Shown here in pieces: positions 26,801-34,922 of a DNA stretch of 64,000 nucleotides. Location of the stretch: the NCBI RefSeq assembly GCF_003589595.1, contig NW_020654080.1:6185486-6249485 (forward strand). The letters are read 5' to 3'. Numbering within the stretch: position 1 is the stretch's first letter; each line of letters opens with the position of its first letter. Below the pieces are notes generated by a model. It did no database searches and had not been told where the DNA came from. It was given only the letters and a program-made list of their open reading frames with translations. The translations under genes and the position numbers were made by a program. This DNA is from Hyposmocoma kahamanoa. Its lineage: Eukaryota > Arthropoda > Insecta > Lepidoptera > Cosmopterigidae.

Positions 26801-29800
26801 CCTTGCTGCGGTTTGCCACGTAGAGAGCACCCGGGTTCGATTCCAGGGCCGCCAGCCGGGAGAAACATTTGTATGGCCTACATTTATTTATCTCGTAAGT
26901 TTCTATGTAAGTTGTAGTTGTCTATATATGTGTTCATGGCACCCGCGATACAAGGTTTACATAGTGCGGGATTTAAAAATAAATTGGAAAAATTATCTTT
27001 TCTAATTTTATTCTGATATATGAAACGCTGTTTCCGTGTTTTTACTTACCGAAACGCATTTGACGAAATCAATTAAGACATTCCCTTCGGGTTTCTTGAG
27101 CACATAGTTACTCCTTGCGCTCACAAATATTACTGAAAATAAAATAAAGCATTTATTTCAAATCTTGCTTGCTTAGATAGTTTTATATTTATCATAGAAT
27201 AAATAAAAACATTTCAGCTAGGCTCTAAGTTATAGATTCTTTATCTATTAATAAAGTCAAATAATACAGATTAAAACAATACCTCCTATAAACACTACGC
27301 CAAGTTTATTTTTTGGTTATTTTCCGTTATTCTTGTAAACAGCATATTTATTTACTAATATTATGCTCCCCGAATTTTGTTGTAAAATGAACATCGAGTA
27401 TATAACCAGTTTTCCTCTCTATTATTTTTTTGTGAAATTACTCCACTAGTTTGTTATAATTATTAATACAAAGACGAAACACTCAGAAAAAATTCTTCGA
27501 TCCGGCCGGATTCGAACCGACGTCTTCTACCGTGCCAGACGAACGAACGAACGAATTTTTTCTGAGTGTTCGATCTTTGTATTAATAATTATAACAAACT
27601 AGTGGAGTAATTTCACAAAAAATATTTAAATATCTATTCAATAAAAATTTAAAATGCAGTGAATAGCGACATCTCTTGCCAGGTCTGGTGGCTGTAAAGG
27701 TATCTGGTGTAAAGGTAACTGGGTGATAAAACTTTCATAGATTTCTCATAGATGGCGCTACGACTAAAAAGTCGTTGAAAACCCAAATACAAAGACACGA
27801 CAACAAGCACATAGAAAAATTCGTGAGGTCCGCTGGTTCGTTCCGTGGCTTAGTTGGTATAGCGTCTGGCACGGTATGCTAGAAGACGTGGGTTCGAATC
27901 CGGCGGGATCGAAGGAATTTTTTCTGAGTGTTCGATCTTTGTATTAATAATTATGTTTAAGTTTCTATTTTATTAGATGTTTTGCTGTTTTTCCCACACC
28001 ACAGAATAGATGGAGATATTTATTTTTATTACAATAAAGATAGAATATTTTTAGAATATGCGAAGACACAGGTCAGTTGTTGGTGCTGTAGTATTTCAGC
28101 TTTCTAATTTGTGATTTCAGCGCAAATGAGAGTTGATATCTTAAAGTGCTATAAGGCCCATTTTCCTGATGAGTTGCCAGCGATGGATGGCGCTTATTTC
28201 ATCTCTATTTCTGGTTAGGTACGATGAAAATTAAGAAACAAAAAACAAACTAAAAACAGAACAGGTCCAATAACTAAGTTGGCTCAGTGTTCGTTGGAGG
28301 AATGGAAAAGTTGTTTCAAAGTTTAACAAAGCTAAACAAAATAAATCAGTCACATGAAACACACGAAATCACATGCTGTCGTAACTTAAAAATGATGGAA
28401 TTGAGTAAACACGATTTGAAAGTTTAAAAAAATACTGAATGCATCTTATTGCGAATAATGTAATTACTTTTATGTATAGGTACATAATACTTACATATAT
28501 TCATTTATAAACGAGGTTATAAATTTATTGTTTTCATTTCAATGATGTTTTCACGTTTTCAAATTGTGTTTTCTCAATTCCATAATACTGAGTTACGACA
28601 TACCGATTTGATTACGTTTATTGCTAAAACGGGGCAGATAAATTTCACAGAAACTACGACATAAAGTAAAAACTTTAAACAGGAAATTCAGGCGAAAGAC
28701 GCGCACGTATGAAAACTATTTACGAGACTCTAGAATATTAATGGGCCACGCGGGGATGAGTCTTTTTACTTATTGGCGGTGCCCTTTTAGGATTCCGCCA
28801 GTATCAAGCATTCCGCTAAATAATTTTATGGGTTTCAGTTATACTTTATGTATATCGGAGTTACTGAAAGTCATTTAATCCTGACCACGTTTTTGGTTAT
28901 AAAAAAGTTTATATTTGGCAAAACAAGGTCGGTGGCGAGAAACGCCATCTTCATTGTAAAAACTAAAAGCTATGGTACTAGGGTAGGGATGGGTGGTCCT
29001 CCGATATCGGGTCGGATGTTTGTGAATACGCTTATGGCACGCTAGATGGGGTACACGTGCTGTAACACGAATTTTAAATATGAAATTAAACTATATTATC
29101 TTCCGCTCTTAATTGCGTATTTTATAAATAATTTCATTTCCTGTGTGTAACTATTTGCAAAAACCTAAGATAATAAAATAAACTGTTACTTAAACTTTAA
29201 CCTATACCTACAGGGTCGCATTTTTTTCACCATACGTTAGGGAGTGATTCTACGTATCAATACAAACCACTTATAATAAATAGGTGTAAATGTAAATGAA
29301 CATTGGAGGAGCGATTCCCATAGTAAATGATCAATTGAATGAGGTGGTAAAATCGCTAACTAAAACATCTTGTCATTAAAAAATATCATCCTGCTTAAAT
29401 AGTGACCTATTTTGTTCGACTCGTTATAAGAAAATACTGTTTACCTATAGCCAGAAGAACAATAAGTCCCGGCGCACCAAAAGCTAACGAATAACAATCC
29501 TTATCACCGAAACAATGCACCTCAGATCTCAATATAGGTGAAACAGTTTTTGCAATCAAGCTTCCAGTGCACAGCACGAAGTATAAGACGCTAAAATAGA
29601 TAGCGAGGTGCCTCTCTTGTTCAGGGAGCTTGAATTGATCCCCGCCAAATGCAGTTACGCAGGGTTTGATGCCTCCGGCACCAAATGTGATCATGAACAA
29701 TGCAATGATGGTGCATAAACTGGAAATAAGGCATAATTCACAAAATTGGCTGAATAATGTTTCCTATTGAGTGACCGTTAAATTTAAAAAAAGACCGGGT

Positions 29801-30950
29801 GTAATTGGGAAATCGTAATTTAATAAGACTGTAGACCGTTACTGCAACTTTCATATTATCAACTAATAAAGCACCCTCTGTAATTAAGTACCGAAACATG
29901 GTGTGCTAAATGATAATTGTATTGTTTTTCATATCTAATACAACTTTGTCGTATTATTTTGTGCCAACACATAGTTAGTGCCGTGGTTCTTTTTTCTTAA
30001 ATCTATTTTGTAAGTTTTTTTTTGTATTTAGTAAAAATTACTTTATGAATTACGTCACGTTGTTTTTGAAGGTACGAATGATATATTATTGTATATTTTA
30101 TAATGTAGATAATATTGGATACTTACCGACTAGGTAATTCTAAATATGGTATAGCTGTAATGGCGACTAATACATTTCCTGCTGCATACACAAACATCAT
30201 GTAGAGGATAGTTCTGGAATTATTCAGTTCATTATATTCAAAATGCTAAGCCTCTCGCGCTAATATACAGACATATTTTTATCTTACCTATATTTACCGA
30301 GGTAGTTGTCCGCCAAAATACCACCAATAATTGGGAAAATATATACACATATATTAAATATGTGGTATATTTCTGTGGAAATATCGTCTGAAAATCCTAA
30401 TTTACTCCTAAGGTATAGTGTAAGGAAAGCTGAAAGATAGAATTGTTTTATGAGGAACAGGAGAAGAAGCCATCCCATAAGCTGTCAAAACATCACATAA
30501 GCAAATGGCTGGTTCCGTAAGTAGTTTGTTAGATACAACAAGAAAATATTTGATCCATAGGTATGCATGAGAATTTCGAGAATTCTTCCCCATTGAAAAG
30601 ACCATAAAAAAGAGAGAAACTTAATTCAAGAAAAACACTTACTATTATTTAAAAATAAATGTTACTTACCGCGCATTCCAGAATAAGAAAAACGTTCACA
30701 GAATTCTGCGAGAATTATGATTATAACTATTCTTGGAAACCGATCCTTGACCTAGAAATAATTAAAACTTAGGTAAAACTTGGGAATTTTTTATCGTATA
30801 TCCCAAATATCAAACACTTTTGTTATACTGAGTAACATTTTATAAGGATAAATGCTATATAAAATTACTTAAATTGTGTATATGAACCAAAGCATTGTAT
30901 ACCGGAGGGTCTAGATCCAAATCACATTTCTTTTCAATTAGTTTTGCCAT
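8647..30950 (-). CDS. Proton-coupled oligopeptide transporter (SLC15/POT family), 14 exons
   Basis: Plasma-membrane symporter of the POT/PTR family (animal PepT1, fly yin/opt1), which in known members imports di- and tripeptides with protons. Exons, 5' to 3' on the minus strand: 30903-30950, 30670-30751, 30288-30429, 30127-30213, 29445-29719, 27050-27132, 24258-24431, 23354-23479, 19639-19761, 17001-17314, 12678-12897, 12287-12373, 10951-11100, 8647-8805. All phases agree, giving 2070 bp and about 689 residues, close to animal PepT1 (about 700). Motifs seen: ExxERF (E32-F37), His66, GGILAD..LGKY (79-90), GAGGIKPC..FGGDQF (133-149), FWALLDQ (290-296) and TGNEF (593-597). A loop of about 180 residues (381-560) with several N-glycosylation sequons matches the extracellular domain between TM9 and TM10. 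Several conserved pocket residues differ, so this may be a diverged paralogue. The first exon and start are the least certain part. Confidence 0.93.
8860..9045 (+). repeat. Dispersed 'accgacttc' repeat, 3' part
   Basis: It shares 'gcgataactccagcgtttgt', 'tggaaagagggtacctcaga' and 'gaggtcggttttttagtatt' with 9435-9830. The 5' end is missing. Lies directly next to transporter exon 14. Confidence 0.7.
9435..9830 (+). repeat. Dispersed 'accgacttcaaaaaaaggagg' repeat, copy 1
   Basis: It begins 'aaccgacttcaaaaaaagga', continues with 'gataactccggtatttgtga', 'ttggaaagagggtat' and 'gtaattccacgtacttttga', and ends 'ggtcggttttttagtac'. The start and end are short inverted matches (accgactt / ggtcggt). 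A partial copy is at 8860-9045 and another copy at 56815-57112. Confidence 0.75.
9884..10110 (+). repeat. tRNA-headed SINE, family B, copy 1
   Basis: The head begins GCCTCCGTGACCGAACGGTA (A-box-like) and has a B box GGTTCGATTCC at 9933-9943. The body contains 'gtccatggcacccgcgg' and the tail is a TTA/TTG-rich simple repeat. Copies of the same consensus occur at 12058, 25860, 26778 and 63005. Sits in the intron between transporter exons 13 and 14. Confidence 0.85.
10951..11100 (-). CDS. Transporter exon 13 (TM11, TGNEF)
   Basis: Residues 588-637, 50 codons. It starts VLFAVTGNEFAFKESPESMK. Glu596 matches the glutamate that holds the peptide amino terminus in animal PepTs. The segment continues with VWLMTEAAGNVIIIVITRLF. 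Confidence 0.94.
11160..11570 (-). repeat. tRNA-like repeat, family C, copy 2, with duplicated AT-rich end
   Basis: Near-identical to the copy at 4866-5250. The terminal motif 'tattcaattac....attactccactagtttgtt' occurs at both ends (11183-11220 and 11517-11560), as if two copies sat head to tail or the end were duplicated. Confidence 0.75.
11571..11840. mobile_element. Diverged relative of the 43601 MITE
   Basis: It contains 'gcgcgacagtcgcgctgctg' and ends 'gcgactaatttgaacgcgccct', matching the right end at 43751-43771. The left end is unclear, so the boundary is approximate. Confidence 0.5.
12058..12265 (+). repeat. tRNA-headed SINE, family B, copy 2
   Basis: The head is GCCTCCATGGCCTAACGGTG, with B box GGTTCGACTCC at 12108-12118 and the same body as copy 1. 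It ends just upstream (+ strand) of transporter exon 12, only about 20 bases from its donor. Confidence 0.85.
12287..12373 (-). CDS. Transporter exon 12 (TM10)
   Basis: Residues 559-587, 29 codons. It reads ANSVTMALLLPQFIIIAIGE, matching the family's L-P-Q..GE block that runs into VLF at the next exon. Confidence 0.93.
12678..12897 (-). CDS. Transporter exon 11 (extracellular domain, second half)
   Basis: Residues 485-558. It carries sequons NTT, NLT and NGT, and ends GGVYTIIINEFNGTY, the usual G-x-Y block before TM10. It has a TTTCAG acceptor and GTAAGTATA donor. Confidence 0.92.
14105..14410 (-). repeat. Family A repeat with inserted SINE B tail fragment
   Basis: A family A copy is interrupted at about 14200-14260 by an (AAT)n run plus 'cactcaacatagccccgcat', which is the reversed 3' end of SINE family B. 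The family A sequence resumes at 'tgccactgcgcccgtcaccc'. Confidence 0.75.
16735..16860 (-). repeat. Family A repeat fragment (minus)
   Basis: It contains 'cactcagagctttaaatcgc' and 'gacaagtcccaggtgcctgt'. It ends about 140 bases from transporter exon 10. Confidence 0.78.
17001..17314 (-). CDS. Transporter exon 10 (extracellular domain, first half)
   Basis: Residues 381-485. It begins TTYPQLPQPGYSQLRIFNGN, the conserved entry into the large extracellular domain. It contains an NIS sequon (VRNISLKIEG) and several cysteines, and ends KAGFPMAR. The donor is GTAAGTTTG, phase 2. Confidence 0.93.
17810..18085 (-). repeat. tRNA-like repeat related to family C
   Basis: On the minus strand it reads GTAGTTCAGTTGGTAAGAGC (A box) and GGTTCCAGTCC (B box), with the same 'tttcttcgatc' flank as family C. 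A relative on the plus strand is at 52255-52360. Confidence 0.65.
18515..19140. repeat. Fold-back element with arms of tandem 16-bp repeats
   Basis: The left arm (about 18525-18670) is a tandem 16-mer, consensus GCAAAATGCCAGATTC. The right arm (about 19000-19140) is the same array inverted (GAATCTGGCATTCTGC, about nine units). Beside each array is a matching inverted block (atgtcactg.cag.aacagg..tcctcc). A loop of about 280 bases without similarity separates the arms. The structure resembles foldback transposons. It lies in the intron between transporter exons 9 and 10. Confidence 0.8.
19639..19761 (-). CDS. Transporter exon 9 (TM9)
   Basis: Residues 340-380. It opens FVYPPLEKRN, continues to NPLHKMTLGGVLAG and VAFIASGTVEIYLK, and corresponds to the family block Y-P-L..R-K-M..G-G-x-L-A. 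It has an acceptor after a T-rich tract and a GTAAGTAAC donor. Confidence 0.94.
20420..20530 (-). repeat. Family A repeat fragment (minus)
   Basis: It contains 'aactgcaaagatctgagaag' and 'gataagtcccatgttcctgt'. A further small fragment lies at 19835-19900. Confidence 0.7.
20536..20698. mobile_element. Palindromic MITE family D, single copy
   Basis: GAGTCGTATTCTAGAACTC start and inverted end ACTCAATG-complement through 'gagtacgaccc', followed by TTA. It is inserted at the edge of a family A repeat (20420-20530) in the intron between transporter exons 8 and 9. Confidence 0.85.
21300..21415. repeat. Short palindromic repeat 'gtcaaacttgacac..'
   Basis: The left part 'cacgtcaaacttgacaccta' and right part 'gcaagcttgacgtgctcttg' are inverted. 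Related copies lie at 9185-9245 and 33415-33540 (gtcaagtttgacatgctctt). It appears to be a small MITE family. Confidence 0.6.
21977..22332 (-). other. Unassigned open frame in transporter intron 8
   Basis: An open stretch of about 118 codons with no ATG at its left end, ending at a stop. It includes VRDDLFCLYEGRYIDVYHEI and LSAGDQIVLFHVKQSI. I do not recognise it. It is not one of the transporter exons, which account for the whole protein without it. It could be a remnant of an inserted element, an exon of a nested gene, or chance. Confidence 0.2.
22638..22901. mobile_element. hAT-like MITE, 264 bp
   Basis: Terminal inverted repeats CAGGGTTTCTTAACC / GGTTAAGAAACCCTG. The flanks (GTCAAGT and GTCTAAT) look like a decayed target duplication. 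Located in transporter intron 8. Confidence 0.75.
23354..23479 (-). CDS. Transporter exon 8 (GSRW, TM8)
   Basis: Residues 298-339, 42 codons. It starts GSRWTLQAARMDG and ends IAILVCIPVFTK. Ala326 aligns with the substrate-contacting asparagine of animal PepTs and Thr338 with the usual aspartate after P-x-F. Confidence 0.94.
24258..24431 (-). CDS. Transporter exon 7 (linker and TM7, FWALLDQ)
   Basis: Residues 240-297, exactly 58 codons. An amphipathic cytosolic stretch, starting LGLKNRLLKRT and including HWLDSTKSHF, leads into TM7 and ends FWALLDQM. Most PepTs have FWALFDQQ here, so Leu294 and Met297 are substitutions. It has a TTTTTTACAG acceptor and GTGAGTATG donor. Confidence 0.94.
24990..25180 (-). 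repeat. Family A repeat (minus)
   Basis: It contains 'gcgacacgcctgtccgtagc' and 'gataagtcccacacgcctgt', ending in 'ggcaacagaaataggtaag'. Intron between transporter exons 6 and 7. Confidence 0.78.
25858..26042 (-). repeat. tRNA-headed SINE, family B, copy 3
   Basis: Minus orientation. It holds the reversed body (cccgcactagagaaagtctg) and the reversed B box in 'gagaatcgaacccggc', and ends at the reversed head 'ccgttaggccacggaggcaa'. Confidence 0.8.
26220..26292 (-). repeat. tRNA-like fragment
   Basis: On the minus strand it reads CTGTGGCTCAGATGAAGAGG and 'gagttcgtttctcgg', resembling tRNA A and B boxes. It is part of no SINE body seen elsewhere here. Probably a SINE head remnant. Confidence 0.45.
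26778..26975 (+). repeat. tRNA-headed SINE, family B, copy 4
   Basis: The head is CGTGTCCGTGGCCTAACGGT with B box GGTTCGATTCC near 26834-26844, and the body ends 'catagtgcgggattt'. Located 75 bases from transporter exon 6. Confidence 0.82.
27050..27132 (-). CDS. Transporter exon 6 (TM6 end, cytosolic linker)
   Basis: Residues 212-239. It encodes VIFVSARSNYVLKKPEGN followed by VLIDFVKCVS, the family's basic loop after TM6 with the conserved P-x-G-N. It has a TTTTCAG acceptor and GTAAGTAAA donor. Confidence 0.92.
27424..27960 (+). repeat. tRNA-like repeat, family C, fold-back pair
   Basis: A truncated minus-oriented end (27424-27548) is followed by its own inverted copy (27553-27625). A complete plus-oriented copy then follows, with A box TGGCTTAGTTGG at 27846-27857 and B box GGTTCGAATCC at 27891-27901. 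It lies in the intron between transporter exons 5 and 6. Confidence 0.78.
29445..29719 (-). CDS. Transporter exon 5 (TM4-TM5, second PTR signature)
   Basis: Residues 120-212. It carries the second PTR signature, FGAGGIKPCVTAFGGDQF (132-149), and Tyr166. Cys170 stands where animal PepTs have the substrate-contacting asparagine of the N-A-G-S block. It continues with CYSLAFGAPGLIVLLAIG. The donor is GTAAACAG. Confidence 0.95.
30127..30213 (-). CDS. Transporter exon 4 (TM3)
   Basis: Residues 91-120, beginning with TILYMMFVYAAGN and ending with LELPSR. It has a CCAG acceptor and GTAAGTAT donor, and the phases fit both neighbours. Confidence 0.92.
30288..30429 (-). CDS. Transporter exon 3 (TM2, GGxxAD signature)
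   Basis: Residues 44-91. The acceptor is the CAG at 30430-30432 after a pyrimidine tract. That tract itself reads as open protein (GWLLLLFLIKQF), which makes the exon look longer than it is. It encodes AFLTLYL, His66 (equivalent of the proton-binding histidine) and GGILADNYLGKYR, the first PTR signature. The donor is GTAAGATA. Confidence 0.94.
30670..30751 (-). CDS. Transporter exon 2 (TM1, ExxERF motif)
   Basis: Residues 17-43. It has a CTAG acceptor and a GTAAGTAAC donor. It encodes TM1 and the proton-coupling ExxERF motif (E32, E35, R36, F37), then SYSGMR. Family members normally have two tyrosines (SYYG); here the second is serine 40. It ends in phase 1. Confidence 0.93.
30903..30950 (-). 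CDS. Transporter exon 1 (start codon, predicted)
   Basis: ATG at 30948-30950 in the context TTACAATGG opens 16 codons (MAKLIEKKCDLDLDPP) before a GTATAC donor in phase 0. This joins cleanly to exon 2 (VKDRFPRI). A second possible donor 15 bases further on (GTTCAT) would add VYNAL. The donor is weak and the short cytosolic N-terminus is not conserved in the family, so this exon is provisional. Confidence 0.55.
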
Positions 30951-31489
30951 TGTAACACTGAGTACGCCACACGTGAACACGGACAAGAATGATAAGATGG
31001 AGCGCTATTGCTATTTTATAACCACCTGAAGCGTATATTGACTCGGCAAACAACCCTATCACTTCACAGTGTATTAAACAATCACCACAACTAAATCATG
31101 GTGAAGCAAACAAAATTCCGGTAAAATACTAACATCTAATTCCGCTATTAGTTATTTTTTCGAATGAGTTAAGATTTATTGTTACATACAAGGTACTTTT
31201 AAAATTGTCAATATTTAGATACATTTTGTGTTCTTAAAAAGAAAAGGCGAACATTAAGTAGAAGAGGTGAGATAGTAATAAAATTAAAATAATTTTTTTT
31301 TAATTGCTGATGAAAAATTAAAGGTGTTATAAATTTGACATCGTTCTTTGTCTTTTGTGTTTTTTGTATGTGGTATGATGAAGCAAATTGAATGTGTTTT
31401 TATGTTTTTATTCTTAGTTTACCGCGTATCAATGCAGTCCATGGGATTTTTGGTATTTTTGAGGCGTCTCAGGCGCCATTACAGTCTTA

Positions 31490-31991
31490 GGGTCGTATTC
31501 TAGAACTCTACTCAATGCTCAAGTCAGCATTGCACTGGAAACACAAGCACTGGAAATACGACTCTAATGCCAGGGACTTGAGTATGATTTCGAGTGCTTT
31601 AAACCATACTCAAATCCTGACTTGAGCATTGAGTAGAGTTCTAGAATACGACCCTTAGAGTCGTATTCTAGAACTCTACTCAATGCTCAAGTCAGGATTG
31701 CACTGGTAACACAAGCATTGGAAATACGACCCTAATGGCAGGGACTTGCGTATGATATCGAGTGCTTTAAACCATGCTCAAATCCTGACTTGAGCATTGA
31801 GTAGAGTTCTAGAATACGACCCGTCTGGGTCGTATTCCAGAACTCTACTCAATGCTCAAGTCAGGATTGCAATTGAAACACAAGCACTGGAAATACGACC
31901 CTAATGGCAGGGACTTGAGTATGATTTCGAATGCTTTAAACCATACTCAAATCCTGACTTGAGCATTGAGTAGAGTTCTAGAATACGAGCC
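31490..31991. mobile_element. Three tandem 165-bp palindromic MITEs (family D)
   Basis: Units at 31490-31654, 31658-31822 and 31827-31991, each exactly 165 bp. Each starts GGGTCGTATTCTAGAACTC (or one base different) and ends with its inverse. TTA precedes unit 1 and lies between units 1 and 2. TTA targets and GGG ends suggest a PIF/Harbinger-type MITE (inference). Single copies are at 20536-20698 and 54098-54262. Confidence 0.88.
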
Positions 31992-32094
31992 ATAGATTTC
32001 AAGTTTGCACTCAGGACATAGATGCGTTTGGAACCACGATCCATCGTGGTTTATTCTAATGGAAAAAAATAGAAGGAAAAATAACAACTATACT

Positions 32095-32220
32095 CTTCGT
32101 TGCAATGTTTCTATTAAAATTATTAATACAAAGGTCGAACACTCAGAAAAAAATCCTTTGATCCGGCCGGATTCGAACTGAGGTCTTCAAAACGACGTCT
32201 CTATTGCCAGACGTTTCTAT
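32095..32220 (-). repeat. Family C fragment
   Basis: It carries 'attattaatacaaaggtcga', 'cactcagaaaaaaatcctt' and 'gatccggccggattcgaac', then loses similarity. A truncated copy in the region between the transporter and CENP-T. Confidence 0.65.
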
Positions 32221-34696
32221 TAAATTCAAAATTATCACTAGTGCTGTACCCCAAAAATAGAGAAATGATTTTATAGTTTTAAATTTCTTATTTAATTTAT
32301 TATAAGTAGATATATCTGGAATATAACAATTGAATCATGTAATTGCTTTACGCTTTATAACACAATCAGCTTACATACAAATAGAGTTCAACGAACTTAC
32401 AACATTACGTCCTTTATTATTTGTAAAGTGAAATCCTTAAAATATTTTTTATATCTACGTAGGTTATAGATATAATTATTTAATAGGAAAATTCTGTTCA
32501 GAGGCTACTCAAAGAAATAATTGCGAGTTGACAGAAGTCAACAGTTTAATAATAACATTATCTTATCGGTCTGGGTTGCTTACTAAGGATAAGGTCGTTT
32601 TATAACAATAATTTCGTTTGGCGTTTTGCAGACATAAAGACCTAATTGAAGTGACGTCGACACACAGTATATGCTTTAGGTACCTACCCACCAGCTTCAT
32701 ATAGATACGTATATTTGTGTATCACATTTCTTTGGTTTTATGACTTCTACAAATTCGTTACTATTATTACATTCTATTAATACCATGCAGGAATAGATTA
32801 ATCAAAACTGCAATAACACAATTGCAAGATTGTAGATCTGTGTTAGCAGGCACTGAAACTGTGAAAGTTACAATTGTGACGCCGGTAGGTATGAGAGTGT
32901 AAACATTGTTGACACTTTATTTGCTTAATGGGGGAAAATTTAAAATTTCATAGCGATACCGTAAATTAAACTTTTCCAAGTTTTTATTACTAAGTTTTAT
33001 TACATATGATATGATAGTAGCAATTATTCTCATTTACGTAGGTAAATGTACCAAAAGGTACCAAAATCTCTTAACACGGCATTCTTACTATTTAAACCCA
33101 TGACTTTCATAAACTCGTTTATAATTTTTTTCGTATTAAATATAGTCCCTAAGATATATGCAGTATGGCTCATAATTGCCAGATTCAACTTAATAAATAA
33201 AATATAATATTTTTTGACCCATTAAAAATTGTTTCAAGTTATAAAATATGGTGAAATTCCAAAAGTGGCAGAACAAAAGTTAGTTGTTTTAGCTATCAAA
33301 TTACCACGTCAAGAAGTTTTGGGTTAACAAAAAATAGCCCAGTAATTTTTTACAACGTAATTTTCTTGTAAATCGTAACAGTATGCAAGTATAATCGTCA
33401 CTGTGGATGTCCTGTTAAGAGTATATCTTGACACTATGGACTTTGGACCTTAAGTCCTTTGGACCTAAGCGACCGTAAGCGGCATGGAGTTGGATTTAAA
33501 TTCTAAGTGTCAAGTTTGACATGCTCTTTACCCTGTTCTACAGTTAGTCCATTTAACTTTAACCCATTATGTTTAAGTTATTATACAGTGTCTTCATTTG
33601 GCAATAAACTATCTTTTATTCATCTCACAAGTAAATAAATATATGTAAAGTATATTTTATGGTGATTCATAAAAAAAAAACATTCAAAATATTACACAAG
33701 CCCGGTACGACGACTGCAGCTCTATCTAATACTATACTTCTGATTTTGTTTTACTTCCACATCACCAAGTAAATAAACGTAACTACGAAGTTACATATTT
33801 GTATTGTTATATCCCATTTAGACTGCGCTATTTGCACTGTATAAAATAACTCATTCAACAGTGATCATTATGTTTGCGTCACGTGATGATAAACGATAAA
33901 TTACAATCTAAAATCGTAAGCATTTAGTACTAGTCATTTCCCTCGACGTTGTCCTCATTTTGTAAACATTTTTTCTAGTTAACCATTTTCTCGCTTAAAC
34001 ACTTTCGCGCACTTTTTCTTTGTGTCCTTCCGATTTTATTATTTTTTCTTTATTTTCATATACCGAAAGATTTTATTTATAACAAATCGCAAAATAATCA
34101 CTATTTTTAGCTACTAATATCGGTTACTTATAAAGAACCACAATTATGAATATCTAACAACATATACACATCACTATTACGGGATACGATCCAATTGACG
34201 AAAAAGTCCACATTTTGTATATTTTAAATATCTTAACTAGGTATTATGTTTCTTTGTATATTTATTAGATAATAAATAAAGTATTTGTTTAGTACCTTGA
34301 ATATACGTAGGTGATCTGTCTGTCTGTAATGTCAAGATAATGCACTCAAACCGAATCAATCACAGACTCGCTAACAAAAAACGTGAAACGGAACGTAGTA
34401 ACTTTTAAAAGTTTGTTGACAGTCAACGGTTCGGGTTTGATTTGTGCCACAAATTAGAAAGATTTGTGGTTGAAGTCTTTGATTCTATTTAATCTGTAAT
34501 TTAATTACCAAATGTAACATGTGCGATGCGCAGTGCTTCTCAGGATCTATAAAGAATTTATAAAAGTAATTAAATACTTTACTTTTAACTCCGCATTCGT
34601 CAAGGTACCGAAATGATTTTTTCAGTTACTTTGTTTTTTATAGTGTAAATACGACAGTGATGTGATATTTTGAAATTACAGGAGTAAAAATACAAC

Positions 34697-34922
34697 ATGT
34701 CGAGAATTCCGTCTCCAGCCCGATCCCAGGGCGCGCCAGGAACGCCTAAACAACACAAACCTCGAGGATCTCGCAGCGTTTGCTCGCCAGCGCGATCCAA
34801 CGCATCCTTGAAGCTCAGTTCAATTGTAGAACAGTTTAAAGAGGACAATATGGAATCATTTGCAATGTCACCTTTAGGAAAATCGATGCTTAGTGATAAT
34901 ACCGATATTGATATGCCTAGGC
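34697..34922 (+). CDS. CENPT: CENP-T exon 1 (start, SP/TP cluster)
   Basis: Residues 1-75. ATG at 34697 is the first in frame, about 16 bases after a possible 5'-UTR acceptor (aaattacag, ending 34681). It contains RIPSPAR, GTPKQ, CSPAR and MSPLGK, all minimal CDK sites, and a helix-prone stretch (SLKLSSIVEQFKEDN). In other species phosphorylated N-terminal sites of CENP-T recruit Ndc80 and Mis12, so a similar role here is inference. The donor is GTAAGTAT at 34923. Confidence 0.8.

Larger units (their letters stand above)
30951..34696. other. Divergent intergenic region between transporter and CENP-T
   Basis: Both genes' promoters should lie here. I see no clear TATA or initiator pair. It holds the triple family D MITE (31490-31991), a family C fragment (32095-32220) and a small palindromic repeat (33415-33540). 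A 5'-UTR exon of CENP-T upstream of the 34681 acceptor is possible but not located. Confidence 0.6.

Noticed and set aside
27841..27905. Possible functional tRNA gene
   Set aside because: It has A and B boxes but belongs to a dispersed repeat with several copies, and I could not fold a full set of tRNA stems; read as SINE-type sequence.
28731..29050. Possible exon or element near 28.9 kb
   Set aside because: The frame is short, no splice pair gives a protein I recognise, and no repeat copy is visible elsewhere in the window.
30408..30605. Open frame ending in PHKTILSFSFPYTIP on the minus strand
   Set aside because: It runs through the intron and pyrimidine tract upstream of transporter exon 3; the splice-consistent frame is the one encoding AFLTLYL.
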